Assembly (NCBI GenBank): GCA_949448405.1
Contig: CASTFX010000006.1
Span: 1-21,142, forward strand
Length of the DNA stretch: 21,142 nt
Direction: 5' to 3'
Source of the DNA: an uncultured Clostridia bacterium
GTDB taxonomy: Bacteria > Bacillota > Clostridia > TANB77 > CAG-508
Positions within the stretch are counted from its first letter, which is position 1; every line of letters starts with the position of its first letter. Below are positions 1 to 7,729 of the stretch, in pieces. Below the pieces are notes generated by a model that made no database searches, had not been told where the DNA came from, and saw only the letters and a list, made by a program, of their open reading frames with translations. Made by a program: the position numbers and the translations under genes.

Positions 1-869
1 TATCACTAAACCTTACTACCTTATCTTCTATTGATGGACAGTATCTAGGTCCTGTTCCCTCTATTTCCCCTGCATATAATGGCGATCTATGTAAATTTTT
101 TCTTATTATCTCATGTGTTTTTTCATTAGTATATGTTAAATAACATGGAACTTGGTCTATTTTTCTTTCTTTATCTTCAAAAGAAAACATTTCTATTTCA
201 TCATCACCATTTTGTATTTCCATTTTTGAAAAATCAATAGAATTTTTGTTAACTCTAGCTGGGGTTCCTGTTTTAAATCTTACTATTTCTATTCCTAAAT
301 CTTTTAAACATTGTGATAGTTTATTAGCAGGAAATACGCCATCTGGTCCGCTTTCATATGAAACTTCTCCTATGAATATCTTTCCTTTCAAATATGTACC
401 TGTTGCAAGTATTACTGATTTTACATTATATATTGCACCTATATTAGTCTTAACACTTTTTACTTTTCCCTCTTCTACTCCAATATTTACAATTTCTGCT
501 TGTTTAATAAATAAGTTTTCTTGCTTTTCTAATGTATGTTTCATTTCTATATGATATTGTTTTCTATCTGCTTGTGCTCTTAAAGAGTGTACAGCTGGTC
601 CTTTTGAAGTGTTTAACATCCTTGATTGAATAAATGTCTTATCTATATTCTTTCCCATTTCTCCTCCGAAGAGCATCAATTTCTCTAACCAAATGCCCTT
701 TGGATGTTCCTCCTATATTAGGATTACATGGCATATTTGCTATTGCCTCTAAACTAATAGAAAATAGTAATGTTCTAAATCCCATTCTTGCTGTTGCAAG
801 TGCTGCTTCACATCCTGCATGTCCTCCTCCAATTACCGCTACATCATATTCTCCTGCAAAATAATCCAT
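1..869 (-). CDS. mnmG: MnmG (GidA), tRNA uridine-34 carboxymethylaminomethyl synthase subunit; 3' end off the window, one +1 frameshift
   Basis: FAD-dependent partner of MnmE, installing the cmnm5 group on the wobble uridine of tRNAs in the cytosol. The dinucleotide-binding motif GGGHAG is at residues 14-19, followed by the family signature NPNIGGTSKGHLVREIDAL. The start at 869 is chosen because GGAGG lies 6 nt upstream; a longer in-frame extension lacks a ribosome site and overlaps mnmE. After Leu67 the frame reads CGG AGG AGA and stops about ten codons later. Dropping the C at 668 gives L-GGEMGKNIDKTFIQSRML, the expected MnmG sequence, open to the window edge, including LATGTYLKGK and FKTGTPARV. 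It is the last gene visible in the rpmH-to-mnmG series and lies just downstream of mnmE. Identity is certain; whether the break is recoding or an artefact is open. Confidence 0.95.
665..671 (-). other. +1 recoding site CTT C GGA in mnmG
   Basis: Zero frame reads CTT CGG A; the homologous protein continues only if the C at 668 is skipped so that GGA (Gly) follows CTT (Leu). The heptamer CTTCGGA is identical to the one in gyrB. Inferred from protein-family conservation, not from experiment. Confidence 0.75.
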
Positions 870-931
870 TTTAACCTCCATTTGTATGTTATATTTAATT
901 GTTTCTTGTGAAACATTCTTTTTCATTTCTC

Positions 932-2296
932 TTATTTCCCTAAGCAAAACTTCTTAAATATTTCATTTATTATATCTTCTGAAACACTTTCTCCTGTTAT
1001 TTTTCCCATTTCACTTAATATATCTGTTATGTTTATTGTTACTATATCTATAGGCATTTTACTTTCTATTGCTTTCTCCACTTTTTCTACATTACTTATC
1101 ATATTTTCTATTGCATCCTTATGCCTATTGTTTGTAATTGTTAAACTATCATCAATTTCAATCTCATTAAATTTATACATGTTCGATATTTCACTATAAA
1201 TTTTCTCTATTCCTTCCATATTTAATGCTGAAATTTTCAATATTTTCTTTTCCTTTATTATATTTTCTATATCTTTTTCTTCCACTTTTGCTTCTAAATC
1301 AGTCTTATTCAAAAGAATTAGCGATTTCTTATCATTCATACTTCGCAATATTTCTTTGTCTTCATTACTTAATTCTTTACTAGAATCAATTATAACAATT
1401 ATCAAATCTGCTTCATTTGCAGCCTCTTTTGATTTATTAATTCCTATCTTTTCTACATAGTTTTCTGTATCTCTTATTCCTGCTGTATCTATTATCTTTA
1501 TAGGTATTCCATCTATTTGTATAAATTCTTCAATGGTATCTCTTGTAGTTCCTTCATATTCTGTAACAATTGCTCTATCCTCTTTTAATATAGCATTTAA
1601 TAACGATGATTTTCCTGCATTTGGTTTACCTATTATTGCTATTTTAATTCCATCTTTTATTATCTTTCCATTATTAAAAGTACTTCTTAATAGTTTTAGT
1701 TGCTTTTCTACTTCTTTCATAACTTCTAAGATTTTATTATTAGTAACATTTTCTATATCATATTCTGGATAGTCTATTGAAGCTTCAATATCAACTAAAA
1801 CATCCATTATATTTTTTTTAATTTCATGTAGTCTATTTGACAAATAACCGCTGAGTTGCTTAATTGACGCCTTGGCTTCTTTCTCTGTTTTTGCATTTAT
1901 GATATCAATTATAGCTTCTGCTTGTGATAAATCTATTCTTCCATTTAAAAATGCTCTCTTCGTAAATTCTCCAGGTTCTGCAATTCTTGCTCCATTTTTT
2001 AAGCAAAGTTTAAGTATCTTGTCCATTATAATTATTCCACCATGCGAATTGATTTCGCACATATTTTCCGTTGTAAACGATTTTGGTGATTTAAAAAAGG
2101 AAACTAGTACTTCGTCGATTATTTCGTCTCTATCGGCAATATGGCCGTAATTAATAGTGTTCGGTTTTATGTTTACTTCTTTTGACCTAGGCTTAAATAT
2201 TTTCTTTATAATATCAAAGCTTTCTTCACCGCTCATTCTTATTATCCCTATACCACTATTTCCTTTCGCTGTTGATATTGCAACTATTGTATCCAT
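932..2296 (-). CDS. mnmE: MnmE (TrmE), tRNA modification GTPase
   Basis: K+-activated GTPase that works with MnmG on the wobble uridine of tRNA. The 454-aa chain has the N-terminal folate-binding domain (start MDTIVAISTAKGNSGIGIIR), a helical domain and an inserted G domain with GKPNAGKS at about 223-230 and DTAG at about 270-273. The C-terminal CxGK signature is present as FCLGK. The start at 2296 is preferred because AAAGGA lies close upstream and MnmE proteins begin this way; the longer open frame to 2344 runs into a hairpin. The frame is continuous and contains no in-frame CGG. mnmG begins 62 nt downstream. Confidence 0.97.
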   Translation of the reverse strand: MDTIVAISTAKGNSGIGIIRMSGEESFDIIKKIFKPRSKEVNIKPNTINYGHIADRDEIIDEVLVSFFKSPKSFTTENMCEINSHGGIIIMDKILKLCLKNGARIAEPGEFTKRAFLNGRIDLSQAEAIIDIINAKTEKEAKASIKQLSGYLSNRLHEIKKNIMDVLVDIEASIDYPEYDIENVTNNKILEVMKEVEKQLKLLRSTFNNGKIIKDGIKIAIIGKPNAGKSSLLNAILKEDRAIVTEYEGTTRDTIEEFIQIDGIPIKIIDTAGIRDTENYVEKIGINKSKEAANEADLIIVIIDSSKELSNEDKEILRSMNDKKSLILLNKTDLEAKVEEKDIENIIKEKKILKISALNMEGIEKIYSEISNMYKFNEIEIDDSLTITNNRHKDAIENMISNVEKVEKAIESKMPIDIVTINITDILSEMGKITGESVSEDIINEIFKKFCLGK

Positions 2297-2310
2297 TTTA
2301 TATCCTTTCC

Positions 2311-2378
2311 AAAAAAATAAAGTCAAAGTAAGCTTAATACTCAAATTTAATTTTGAATATATAAATCCTCACTTTGAC
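2311..2378 (-). terminator. Terminator-like hairpin between jag and mnmE
   Basis: On the minus strand an 11-bp stem GTCAAAGTGAG / CTTACTTTGAC (one G-T wobble; arms at 2368-2378 and 2322-2332) is followed by a T-rich run including seven T at 2317-2311. It lies between the jag stop and the mnmE start, so it probably reduces read-through into mnmE-mnmG or acts as an attenuator. The loop is long (35 nt) but holds a smaller hairpin. Confidence 0.55.
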
Positions 2379-2397
2379 CTTAGATTTTATATAATTA

Positions 2398-3099
2398 TTA
2401 TTTTAATGAAATTACTACCTTTCTATGTAATCCCTCTCCTATACTTTCTGTTTTAATCTTATTATTATCTTGTAATTTTGTATGAATTATCTTTCTTTCA
2501 TACGGAGTCATTGGTTCTAGCGTTATAGACTTTCTTGTTCTTATAACACTTTTTGCAATCTTTTCAGCAAGTTCTTCTAATGCTTTTTTTCTCTTTTCTC
2601 TATATCCTAATACGTCTAATTCAACTCTAATTCTTTCATTTGTATCTTTAGAAGCAATAGCATTTAATATTACTTGCATAGAATTTAAAGTTTCTCCTCT
2701 ATATCCTATTAAAAAATCTGCTGTTTTCTCTTCTATTTCAACTTTAATTATATTATTTTCTATATCACTTTTATAGTTAACTTCTTTACCTGTTGTTAAT
2801 TTCAAAAAGTCATTTAAAAATTTTTCCATTCTAACTTTTGCATTTTCTAATACTTTTTTGTCTATTTCAACTTCTTCAACTGCTTTTTCCCTAGGATTTT
2901 TTTTGTTTTCATCCTTTTTATCTTTAATTGCAATTTCCACTTTTACAACTCTTGGAGCTAATATATTAAAGAAACTTCTTTTATCTTCATTTTCTATAAC
3001 TTTAATCTCAACATCATTTTTAGATACTTTCAATTCCTTTAGGCCATTTTCAATAGCTTCATTAGTTGTCTTTCCTTCAAATATCCTTATATCAGGCAT
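2398..3099 (-). CDS. jag: Jag/KhpB, RNA-binding protein (Jag_N, KH and R3H domains)
   Basis: A 233-aa cytosolic RNA-binding protein, the usual companion of yidC in Firmicutes. The N-terminal Jag domain starts at IRIFEGKTTNEAIENGL (about 4-20). A lysine- and glutamate-rich linker lies at about 60-95. The KH domain contains LIGYRGETLNSMQVILNAI (about 130-150), where GYRG is the KH loop. The C-terminal R3H domain has LEPMTPYERKIIH and ends GEGLHRKVVISLK. Its ATG overlaps the end of yidC by 8 nt and has AAGGAGG upstream within yidC, so the two are translationally linked. Confidence 0.95.
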   Translation of the reverse strand: MPDIRIFEGKTTNEAIENGLKELKVSKNDVEIKVIENEDKRSFFNILAPRVVKVEIAIKDKKDENKKNPREKAVEEVEIDKKVLENAKVRMEKFLNDFLKLTTGKEVNYKSDIENNIIKVEIEEKTADFLIGYRGETLNSMQVILNAIASKDTNERIRVELDVLGYREKRKKALEELAEKIAKSVIRTRKSITLEPMTPYERKIIHTKLQDNNKIKTESIGEGLHRKVVISLK

Positions 3100-3946
3100 C
3101 TACTTTTTCCTCCTTATCCTTTATCACAGCATTTAAAATTACTCTTTCTCCTATCATAAGCACATTGTTTGTTAACCAATATAAGGCAAGTCCAAGTGGT
3201 GCAATAAGTGAAACAGATACTGCAATTATTGGCATCATATATGTCATATTTCTATTTGTTTGTTCCATTACATTTATTTCTTCTGGTTCTTCTTTATCTT
3301 GTCCATCCGTAAGCAATTTTCCTTTTTTTGACTTTTTCTGCATTGATGTTGTAACTTTCATTGATATAAAAGTTGTTATTACATAAAGTACTGGTATTAC
3401 ATAAGTCTTCCACTCTGAAAAGTCTTTTGAAGGTATACTACTTAAATCTAAACCAAAGAATTCCATATTTATATAAACTCTTTCGTCTCCAGCAGCTTTT
3501 TCTCTAATTATAGCAATTTCTGGATAAGCATCTCTATTTTCAGCTTGTTCATTTATTTCTGTTGTGTATGTATTTATCAATTCTGTATCTACTTTTTTCA
3601 TATATGTAAGTGGTGATCTAACTAAGTAAAACACTGAAAATAATAATATTATTTGAATTATTGCGCTAACACACCCACTAAATGGATTCATTTTTTCTCT
3701 TTTATATAAATCCATCATTTCTCTTTGCAAAGCTTCCTGATTATTTTTATACTTAACTTGTAATACTTTTAATTCCTCTTGTACCTTTGCTGATTTTTTC
3801 ATTGTCTTTTGCTGTTTTATTGTTATTGGCAATAAAATAATTTTAACTATTATTGAAAATAATATTATTGCCATACCATAATTTTGAATTATATTATATA
3901 AAAAATTTAGCAAATATCCAAATAAATTTGCAAAAAATGAAATCAT
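3092..3946 (-). CDS. yidC: YidC/Oxa1-family membrane protein insertase
   Basis: Inserts and folds inner-membrane proteins, alone or with SecYEG. The 284-aa protein is of the short Gram-positive type. It has a hydrophobic N-terminus, a first core helix (GMAIILFSIIVKIILLPITI, about 24-43), a charged cytoplasmic hairpin rich in K, Q and E (about 44-83), then helices near QIILLFSVFYLV, YVIPVLYVITTF and IAVSVSLIAPLGLALYW. The conserved Arg of the hydrophilic groove is not confidently placed by eye. AGGAGG sits 5 nt before the ATG. It follows yidD and overlaps jag. Confidence 0.95.
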   Translation of the reverse strand: MISFFANLFGYLLNFLYNIIQNYGMAIILFSIIVKIILLPITIKQQKTMKKSAKVQEELKVLQVKYKNNQEALQREMMDLYKREKMNPFSGCVSAIIQIILLFSVFYLVRSPLTYMKKVDTELINTYTTEINEQAENRDAYPEIAIIREKAAGDERVYINMEFFGLDLSSIPSKDFSEWKTYVIPVLYVITTFISMKVTTSMQKKSKKGKLLTDGQDKEEPEEINVMEQTNRNMTYMMPIIAVSVSLIAPLGLALYWLTNNVLMIGERVILNAVIKDKEEKVDA

Positions 3947-3959
3947 AAAACCTCCTACA

Positions 3960-4169
3960 CTACTTTAATGGATCATATCCACCCTTTGAAAATGGATTAC
4001 ACTTTAATATTCTTTTTATTCCATAAAAGCACCCTTTTAATGTTCCATACTTTTCAATTGCCTGCTTTGTATATTCTGAACATGATGGATAGTATTTACA
4101 ATTATCTCCAAGTATTGGTGAAATATATTTTTGATATTTTCCTATTATATAAATAAATAAATTTCTCAT
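3960..4169 (-). CDS. yidD: YidD, membrane protein insertion efficiency factor
   Basis: A 69-aa protein of the YidD family (PF01809), linked to membrane insertion through its position between rnpA and yidC. It has an N-terminal amphipathic segment MRNLFIYIIGKYQKYISP and the conserved block CKYYPSCSEY with two cysteines, followed by GYDPLK at the end. It starts 4 nt after the rnpA stop, so it is almost certainly translated from the same message. Confidence 0.95.
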   Translation of the reverse strand: MRNLFIYIIGKYQKYISPILGDNCKYYPSCSEYTKQAIEKYGTLKGCFYGIKRILKCNPFSKGGYDPLK

Positions 4170-4173
4170 TATT

Positions 4174-4512
4174 CTAAACTTGTCCTATTTTTTTTAACAT
4201 TTCTATAATATCTTTTTCTACTACCTTAAAAGATATTTCATCAATATTTGTTCTCTTTTTAATTAAAAATACTATACTCTTCCCCATTTTTGCATCATTT
4301 TTATTTAATCTATAAGCTTCTCTAATCATTCTTTTTAAATAATTTCTCTTTGTTGCTTTACCTATTTTTGTTCCAACAGCTATTCCTATTTTATTTTCTT
4401 CTAAATTATTATTTATACAAAAAGCTTCTATATACTTTCCAGAATAGTATTTTCCCTTTGTTAAAACATGCCTAAACTCATAATTTTTCTTTAACGTTTC
4501 TGTTTTTTTCAT
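4174..4512 (-). CDS. rnpA: RNase P protein component
   Basis: Protein subunit of RNase P, which trims the 5' leader of tRNA precursors with the catalytic RNA. The 112-aa chain is basic, starts LKKNYEFRHVLTKGK and contains the family RNR-type motif as KATKRNYLKRMIREAYR (about 52-68). Its length is typical. It lies between rpmH and yidD as in most bacteria. The ribosome site is weak (AGAAG-like), and a hairpin separates it from rpmH, so its output is likely set below that of rpmH. Confidence 0.95.
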   Translation of the reverse strand: MKKTETLKKNYEFRHVLTKGKYYSGKYIEAFCINNNLEENKIGIAVGTKIGKATKRNYLKRMIREAYRLNKNDAKMGKSIVFLIKKRTNIDEISFKVVEKDIIEMLKKIGQV

Positions 4513-4538
4513 ACTATCACTTCTACTTACATGCTTTC

Positions 4539-4569
4539 AAAAGGACCTAAAGGTTGAAACTTTAGGTCC
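4539..4569 (-). terminator. Attenuator/terminator hairpin between rpmH and rnpA
   Basis: A perfect 10-bp stem GGACCTAAAG / CTTTAGGTCC (arms 4560-4569 and 4543-4552) with a 7-nt loop is followed on the minus strand by TTTT. It begins 9 nt after the rpmH stop. The short T run suggests partial termination: much L34 message, less rnpA message. Confidence 0.7.
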
Positions 4570-4577
4570 GCTTTAAT

Positions 4578-4712
4578 TTAAGCACTTAATTTTTTTCTAC
4601 CTTTTAATCTTCTTGCTTTTAATATATTTCTACCTGATTTAGTTTTCATTCTCTTTAAGAAACCATGCTCTTTTTGTCTTTGTCCTTTTTTTGGTTGATA
4701 TGTTCTTTTCAT
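4578..4712 (-). CDS. rpmH: 50S ribosomal protein L34
   Basis: A 44-aa, highly basic ribosomal protein with the L34 sequence MKRTYQPKK, HGFLKRMKTKSGRN and a C-terminal RRLKGRKKLSA. The start has GGGAGG 6 nt upstream. It is the first gene of the minus-strand series rpmH-rnpA-yidD-yidC-jag-mnmE-mnmG and stands back to back with dnaA, the standard bacterial arrangement at oriC. Confidence 0.98.
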   Translation of the reverse strand: MKRTYQPKKGQRQKEHGFLKRMKTKSGRNILKARRLKGRKKLSA

Positions 4713-4749
4713 TTTGCACCTCCCGAAATTCTTGTTAAATAACACTAAA

Positions 4750-4779
4750 ATTATACAACACTATAATGCCTCTTGTCAA
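4750..4779 (-). promoter_or_regulatory. Probable sigma-A promoter of rpmH
   Basis: On the minus strand TTGACA (4779-4774) and TATAAT (4755-4750) are both perfect consensus hexamers with an 18-bp spacer, about 38 nt upstream of the rpmH start. Confidence 0.8.
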
Positions 4780-4831
4780 GTTTTTTTAATATTTCTTAGG
4801 GAAATAATAACTTTACGATTTTTATTTTGTT

Positions 4832-4861
4832 TTTTCCACATTTTTTTAAAGATTTTCCACA
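4832..4861 (+). other. Two DnaA boxes upstream of dnaA (first part of oriC)
   Basis: Two identical TTTTCCACA nonamers at 4832-4840 and 4853-4861, one mismatch from TTATCCACA, are 21 bp apart (two helical turns) on the same face just ahead of the dnaA promoter. They fit both DnaA autoregulation and the upstream half of a bipartite origin. Confidence 0.75.
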
Positions 4862-4868
4862 TTTTTTA

Positions 4869-4898
4869 TTGACATCTTTTTCTGTTTTTTGATATTAT
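4869..4898 (+). promoter_or_regulatory. Probable sigma-A promoter of dnaA
   Basis: TTGACA at 4869-4874 and TATTAT at 4893-4898, spacer 18 bp, lie 36 nt before the dnaA ATG. The -35 hexamer is 7 nt from the second DnaA box, so bound DnaA could repress its own gene. Confidence 0.75.
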
Positions 4899-4933
4899 AG
4901 TCTAAGATTAAATAAAAATAAACGGAGGATATT

Positions 4934-6277
4934 ATGCAAGAAGAAAATAATAACTATTCAAACATACTAAACCAAGTAAAAGCCTTCTGTTCAGAAGCTC
5001 TAGTCGAAGTTACATATGACACTTGGATTGCACCACTAGAACTAGAATCTCTAAAGGGAAACAATGTAAACTTGTTAACTGTAACCAATTTACATAGAGA
5101 TCAAGTAATGCAATATACACCTTTATTATCAACTTGTTTTAAAAAAGTTACTGGATCAAATGAAGATTTTAATATTACAATTTTAAGTGCTGAAGAAATA
5201 GATAAAGAGAAGAAAATAAATTCTTCACCTAATAAATCTCAACTTATATCAAATTTAAATCCAAAATATACTTTTCATAATTTTGTAATAGGCGAAAATA
5301 ATAAATTTGCACAAGCTGCATCAGTTGCAGTATCAGAGGCTCCTGGAACTGCATATAATCCACTTTTTATATATGGAGGAGTTGGACTAGGAAAAACACA
5401 TTTGATGCATGCAATAGGTAATGAAATTCTAAGAAGATATCCAAGTAAAAAGGTATTATATGTAACATCAGAAAATTTTACAAATGAGTTTATAAATGGA
5501 ATAAAAGATAATTCAAATGAAAAATTTAGACAAAAATATAGAAATGTAGATGTACTTTTAATAGATGACATTCAATTTATAGCTGGAAAAGAGGGGATTC
5601 AGGAAGAATTTTTCCATACCTTTAATACAATTTGTGATAATAAAGGACAAATTGTACTTACTAGTGATAAACCTCCAAAAGATATTAATCCACTAGAAGC
5701 TCGTTTAAAATCAAGATTTGATTGGGGCCTTTTAGTTGATATATCAGCAGCAAACTATGAAACAAGACTTGCTATTCTTAGAAAAAAAGTTCAAATTGAG
5801 AATATTTTTATAGATGATTTAGTTCTTTCAAATATTGCAACAAAAGTAGATTCTAATATAAGAGAATTAGAAGGAACTTTAAATAAAATTATTGCTTTAG
5901 CAAATTTGACTCACAGTCCAGCATCTTTAGAACTTGCCGAAAAAGCCATTTCAGATGTTATTTCTCATAGAGAAAGAGCTGTATCACCAGAGTCTATAAA
6001 GGAAGTTGTAGCTAAATACTTTAATATTCCTGTAGAAGATATAGATAGTGCAAAACGTTCTAACATAATAGCATACCCAAGACAAATTGCAATGTATTGT
6101 TGTAGAGAACTTGCAAAAATGCAATATAAAAGCATAGGAAATTCATTTGGAAATAGGGATCATTCTACTGTAATGCATGCTTGTAATAAAATTGAACAAG
6201 AGATAAAAGAAAATAATGTAGAAACGATTAGAAATGTGGATTGTGTGAAAAACATAATTTTAAGACCTCAAGTATAA
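4934..6277 (+). CDS. dnaA: DnaA, chromosomal replication initiator
   Basis: A 447-aa AAA+ ATPase that binds DnaA boxes and opens oriC. Domain I covers about 1-75 (FCSEALVEVTYDTWIAPLEL), followed by a short linker. The ATPase starts at YTFHNFVIGENNKFA (about 112) with Walker A GGVGLGKT at about 148-155 and Walker B LLIDDIQF ending at about 215. The DNA-binding domain IV ends with the signature NRDHSTVMHACNKI. GGAGG lies 7 nt before the ATG. The frame is intact and contains no CGG codon. Confidence 0.98.
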   Translation: MQEENNNYSNILNQVKAFCSEALVEVTYDTWIAPLELESLKGNNVNLLTVTNLHRDQVMQYTPLLSTCFKKVTGSNEDFNITILSAEEIDKEKKINSSPNKSQLISNLNPKYTFHNFVIGENNKFAQAASVAVSEAPGTAYNPLFIYGGVGLGKTHLMHAIGNEILRRYPSKKVLYVTSENFTNEFINGIKDNSNEKFRQKYRNVDVLLIDDIQFIAGKEGIQEEFFHTFNTICDNKGQIVLTSDKPPKDINPLEARLKSRFDWGLLVDISAANYETRLAILRKKVQIENIFIDDLVLSNIATKVDSNIRELEGTLNKIIALANLTHSPASLELAEKAISDVISHRERAVSPESIKEVVAKYFNIPVEDIDSAKRSNIIAYPRQIAMYCCRELAKMQYKSIGNSFGNRDHSTVMHACNKIEQEIKENNVETIRNVDCVKNIILRPQV

Positions 6278-6376
6278 CAAATTAAACTAAAACTTAATTG
6301 TTTAAAAAATAGTTGTTTGTACTAATAAAAAGACAAAAAGCAAAGTAAAATTCTTCTTACGGAAGCAATGCATTAG

Positions 6377-6533
6377 TTGTTCACATTGAATTGTTAATAA
6401 CATGTTTATAACATGTTGAAAACAAATAAATCCACATTTTAAAAAATTTAATGTGGAATTTAACTAAACTTATCAACAGATTGTCCACACATTAAAAGCT
6501 TACGGAGATATGAATTAGGATTACTTTTCCACA
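6377..6533 (+). other. oriC DnaA-box cluster between dnaA and dnaN
   Basis: Box-like nonamers are TTGTTCACA 6377-6385, AAATCCACA 6428-6436, a reverse copy (AATTCCACA) at 6452-6460, TTATCAACA 6470-6478, TTGTCCACA 6481-6489 and TTTTCCACA 6525-6533. Each differs from TTATCCACA by one or two bases. Together with the trios and AT-rich tract that follow they form the main origin unit. The stretch 6278-6376 shows nothing else I recognise. Confidence 0.85.
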
Positions 6534-6544
6534 CTATTAACATG

Positions 6545-6583
6545 ACTACTACTACTACTACTAAAAATATTATATATTATAAA
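6545..6583 (+). other. DnaA-trio array and AT-rich unwinding element
   Basis: Six tandem ACT triplets (6545-6562) begin 11 nt after the last DnaA box and run into an A/T-only stretch (6563-6583) ending at the dnaN ribosome site. In Bacillus subtilis the complementary 3'-GAT-type trios next to the box at the unwinding region load DnaA on single-stranded DNA; the order box, trios, AT tract is the same here and is unusually regular. Confidence 0.8.
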
Positions 6584-6597
6584 GGAGGAATTTCCGC

Positions 6598-7716
6598 ATG
6601 AAATTTATTTGTGAGAAATCAAATTTGCTTAAAGCTATTAATTCCGTAGTAAGAGGTGTATCTTCTAAAACTACAATGCCTATATTAGAAGGTATCTTAA
6701 TACAAACAAATGATAATCAGGTAAAATTAACTACATATGATTTAGAATTAGGTATAGAATATGTTATAGATTGTGAAGTAATTGAACAAGGAAACACAGT
6801 AGTAACAGCAACTGTATTTAGTGAAATAATAAGAAGGTTACCAGATACAGATATATCAATAACAGTAAATGACAAAGAATTACTTGTAATAGAATGTGAA
6901 GGGTCTTTATATAAACTTGCAACAATGAACCCAGTAGAATTTCCAGAACTTCCAACAATAAACGAAGAAAATTGGGTAGAATTAGAACAAAATACATTGA
7001 AAGATATGATTAGAAAAACAATATTTGCAGTTAGTACAGAAACACATAGACCAATATTTACAGGATGTCTTTTTGAAATAAAAGACAATAAGATAAATGT
7101 AGTTGCAGTAGATGGGTATAGATTAGGATGGAAAAGTAAATTTTTAGAAGAAAGTGTAAATGATTTTAAAGTTGTAATACCTGGAAAAACTTTAAATGAA
7201 GTAAATAAGATAATATCAGATTCTTTTGAAAAAGTAAAAATAAGTGTAGCAAAAAATCAAGCATTATTTGAAATGGAAAATTGTAAAATAGTTACAAGAC
7301 TTCTTGAAGGTGAATTTTTAGATTATGAAAGAGTTATTCCAAAAAATTGGGAAACAAGAATAAGAGGAAATAAAAAAGAATTACAAGAATGTTTTGAGAG
7401 AGTAAGTTTAATTTCAATGTCTAGCATTGAAAAAGAAAGAAAATATCCTGTAAAAGTTGCAGTAGAAATAGGAAAAATAGTAATATCATGTAAAAACCAA
7501 GCTGGAGATGCAAAAGAAGATGTATTTTTAACAACAGAAGGAAAAAATCTTGAAGTAGGATTTAATCCTAAATATTTCTTAGATGCATTAAAAGCAATAG
7601 AAGATGAAGAAATATTTGTTGAATTCGGAAGTAGTTTATCACCATCTATAATAAAATCAGTAGAAGAAAATGGAGATTATGTGTATATGATTTTACCTAT
7701 AAGAATACAAGAATAA
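6598..7716 (+). CDS. dnaN: DnaN, DNA polymerase III sliding clamp (beta)
   Basis: A 372-aa clamp that encircles DNA and tethers polymerase III and repair factors. It starts MKFICEKSNLLKAINSVVRGVSSKT, has the family block MPILEGILI near residue 29 and ends with the family tail YVYMILPIRIQE. Length is typical and the frame is intact. AAAGGAGG lies 9 nt before the ATG inside the origin AT tract. No in-frame CGG occurs; the one CGG string is split as TTC GGA. Confidence 0.98.
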   Translation: MKFICEKSNLLKAINSVVRGVSSKTTMPILEGILIQTNDNQVKLTTYDLELGIEYVIDCEVIEQGNTVVTATVFSEIIRRLPDTDISITVNDKELLVIECEGSLYKLATMNPVEFPELPTINEENWVELEQNTLKDMIRKTIFAVSTETHRPIFTGCLFEIKDNKINVVAVDGYRLGWKSKFLEESVNDFKVVIPGKTLNEVNKIISDSFEKVKISVAKNQALFEMENCKIVTRLLEGEFLDYERVIPKNWETRIRGNKKELQECFERVSLISMSSIEKERKYPVKVAVEIGKIVISCKNQAGDAKEDVFLTTEGKNLEVGFNPKYFLDALKAIEDEEIFVEFGSSLSPSIIKSVEENGDYVYMILPIRIQE

Positions 7717-7729
7717 GAGGATTTTTAAT

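Noticed and set aside
246..864. Plus-strand open frames opposite mnmG (246-554 and 634-864)
   Set aside because: They are antisense shadows of mnmG with no ribosome site or recognisable protein.
3066..3386. Plus-strand open frame opposite yidC/jag
   Set aside because: Shadow of a well-identified minus-strand gene; hydrophobic content simply mirrors yidC.
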